Source: Platynereis dumerilii
Lineage: Eukaryota; Annelida; Polychaeta; Phyllodocida; Nereididae
Length of the DNA stretch: 64,000 nucleotides
Assembly: GCA_026936325.1 (NCBI GenBank)
Contig: JAPTHN010000039.1
Coordinates: forward strand, 62,001-126,000
Direction: 5' to 3'
The translations under genes and the position numbers were made by a program. Below, piece by piece: positions 62,041 through 64,000 of the stretch. Below the pieces are notes generated by a model. It had not been told where the DNA came from, did not search any database, and saw only the letters and a program-made list of their open reading frames with translations. How positions within the stretch are numbered: the first letter of the stretch is position 1; each line of letters begins with the position of its first letter.

Positions 62041-64000
62041 TACCTGTAAGTATTTCACGCCACTTCAAAACTTTACCGGCAATTTACGAAGCAACCAGTA
62101 ATTTCTCCGAGACGTATGACCTATCATTTTAAAGGTCTCAGAGAGATCTATCTACCCATCTAAAAATTACGCCTCTAATTCCTACGGGAAAATGCGGAAT
62201 GGCGAAATCGGCCTAATTTACATAACATGCTTAAGGCCTGTTCATTGGTCAGCTTTGTGGGTGTGTCAGACTTTATCACTGAAGGCTTTGCTGAAGTGGT
62301 GAAACTCGAATCAGTATTAATAATAAGGGGCCTTTTTGCAAAAAACATTTTGTATAAGTGGAGTTACACTGAAGTTGATATTCAGACGAAAATAGTGAAT
62401 CTTGAGTTTATGAGAAAATGCTTATAAATGGTGGCTTGAATTCAAAATTTAAAAGGCTCAGAGCGGCTTGAATTTAAAATGCTTTCAGCAGCTTGTTCGT
62501 GCAAATTGGATTATGACACAACCTATTTGGTATCACCTTGGTGTTACCTACTTGGTGTGTCACTTAAATATCTGTCGCCTGTTGTTGGTACTTATTGTCA
62601 AAACATGTCGTCCGGATGGCATTGGGCTGTCCCTGCATGGTTAATTGGTTGTCACCCAGGTGGTCGTGATGTCGCCTGGTTTGCTGTTGCTTGGTTTAGT
62701 GGCAATCACTCAGAAGCATGTCAATGTTTCAACGTATTCAAATGGTCTGAAAGTATGGTACAGCCAGCTGCTGCTGATACTTCTTCTGTACATGGTTGGC
62801 CAATATGGTAACAGGCTATATAATAACAGCATTCCCTTTAGACATTATATTCGTTTATCCAATGTGTATGATTACATGGCAATGCATGCCATATACACTG
62901 CATATACATGGAGAGGCAGCAATAAAGGGATGAGGATCATGGGGTGGTGCAAACAGATATATGCAATTGATGGAGAGATGGAATGTGATGATGATTGCTG
63001 CTCAGGCAAGCTTTGGTGCTCAACATCAACTTGTCCTGATGCTAACATCACTTTCATTCTGTAGTTGATCACATTAGATGTCAAGTGGCGTCATGCTTAT
63101 GGACTAATATGTCAATGTCTCTGTTTCTGAAAACTGACTCAACGCAGAGTATATATTCTGTAAAACTGCTACATACAGAGCTAACTGTAAACTATGTATT
63201 TATTCAGTAAGCATGATCTTTTAAAAATTGGAAAGCCGTACCCTTGAATATCCAGAATGTCCTAATTACTGCTTTTGGGTGCATTATCACATAATTTTGT
63301 CTGATATTGCAATGTTGCATTTGATGATACGTTTGACAATGAGGTGTCTTTGGCCATCTGTTCAGCAGTCACATCATTTCAAATAAGATTCAATGTGCCC
63401 AATGTGCCAGCCACATATGAGATGTGACTGGCATTTTATGATGGTTGCTATGATGTTGTGACATGACTTGCTCAAACGGAAAGCTTCATTAGTGGCATAT
63501 ATAGAAACAGTTGTAGTAGTGAGAAAGAGATGTCATTACAGGCTTTGATGGCTCTGTCACTTGGCCAAGTGTGAACTAGGCTGGCTTAAATTTTGAAGGT
63601 GTAATATCAACCCAGCAGTAAGTGCTGGGGAGACAACATGAACAGGCGGAACCCCAGTTACAGCAGTAAAATGGGTTTCATAGGGACTTTAGTAGCAGTC
63701 ACACGGTATTGTAAGACACATTTATTTTCAATTTGAATTGTCTTAAATGTGTTGCCCCTGGTCAGTTCCCTGAATGGCCATCATGCCCTTGAACTTATCC
63801 AAAGGTATTGCCCATTACTGCACTTCTCAGTACTTTGCAAAGGGTTCTCCAGTTCCCGTCACTTCTTGAAAGTTCTCTGAAAAATACAATATACGAGGCG
63901 GAGACTTTGAAAAGTCTCACCCTGGGAATGGTTCTGGGTAATTTCCTTTTGGTTAAATCTGTTCGATTTCGTGGTTAAGTTTTTCAAATATATCAATGGA
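62041..64000. other. No gene recognised
   Basis: Frames of 110 and 139 codons at 62479-63064 overlap in different phases, show no domain and have hydrophobic low-information composition. I do not support either as a gene. No RNA gene or TIR element was found. Confidence 0.5.

Noticed and set aside
62479-63064. Overlapping 110- and 139-codon frames as a host gene
   Set aside because: Different phases, no recognisable domain, no splice or codon pattern to support them.

Overview
The window is AT-rich, repeat-dense DNA from a metazoan, most likely a marine invertebrate deuterostome such as an echinoderm or lancelet. That guess rests on BEL/Pao and CR1/Jockey-like retroelement remains, many TIR elements and palindromic MITEs, (GATA)n arrays, an FkbM/Star-like methyltransferase gene and eukaryotic splice and poly(A) signals. 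The species cannot be fixed by reading alone. Only one convincing host protein-coding exon is visible (48080-49051), plus a small tRNA-Cys(GCA) group. Almost everything else is mobile DNA.

Layout. 0.3-5.2 kb: a 5'-truncated LINE (RT, TCTA tail) abuts the 3' part of a BEL/Pao fossil that ends in an LTR. 5.35 kb: tRNA-Cys pseudogene. 6.68-10.15 kb: a 3.47-kb TIR element with a 5-bp target duplication, containing two nested elements. 10.4-20.0 kb and 21.3-29.9 kb: two direct copies of a roughly 9-kb segmental duplication carrying tRNA-Cys genes, each copy with private insertions. 30.8-38.7 kb: a run of roughly 0.93-0.96-kb elements in TA sites (plus a shorter relative) and a 2-kb long-arm foldback Tc1/mariner-like element. 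40-47 kb: MITEs, palindromes, a degenerate tandem array and a 1.65-kb TIR element. 48-49 kb: the FkbM-like gene. 50-58 kb: three more TA-site elements and a 2.4-kb Tc1/mariner-like element. 58-64 kb: mostly featureless, with one LINE C-terminal fragment.

Main discovery candidate. At least seven non-autonomous elements (12.7, 30.8, 34.1, 37.7, 50.0, 54.8 and 7.9 kb) share one architecture. They sit in TA targets and measure 842-1006 bp. Six of the seven begin with a G-rich GGGGAGAC/GGGGGAAC-type end. Each carries its own short phrase, usually starting GGGG(C/T), repeated several times near both ends in inverted orientation and often again as internal hairpins. The frame is constant and the phrase differs in every family. 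A shorter relative (35.7 kb), a 1.35-kb TA element (56.9 kb), the 5-bp-TSD element at 6.7 kb, the 1.65-kb element at 45.7 kb and a GC-rich element at 22 kb show the same phrase-iteration principle. No transposase is visible in any of them.

The segmental duplication acts as an internal clock. Several elements (12.7-kb phrase element, 11.0-kb palindromic MITE, 11.5-kb hAT-like MITE, 13.7- and 19.4-kb LINEs in copy 1; the 22-kb GC-rich element and a 724-bp insert in copy 2) are present in only one copy, so they probably inserted after the duplication.
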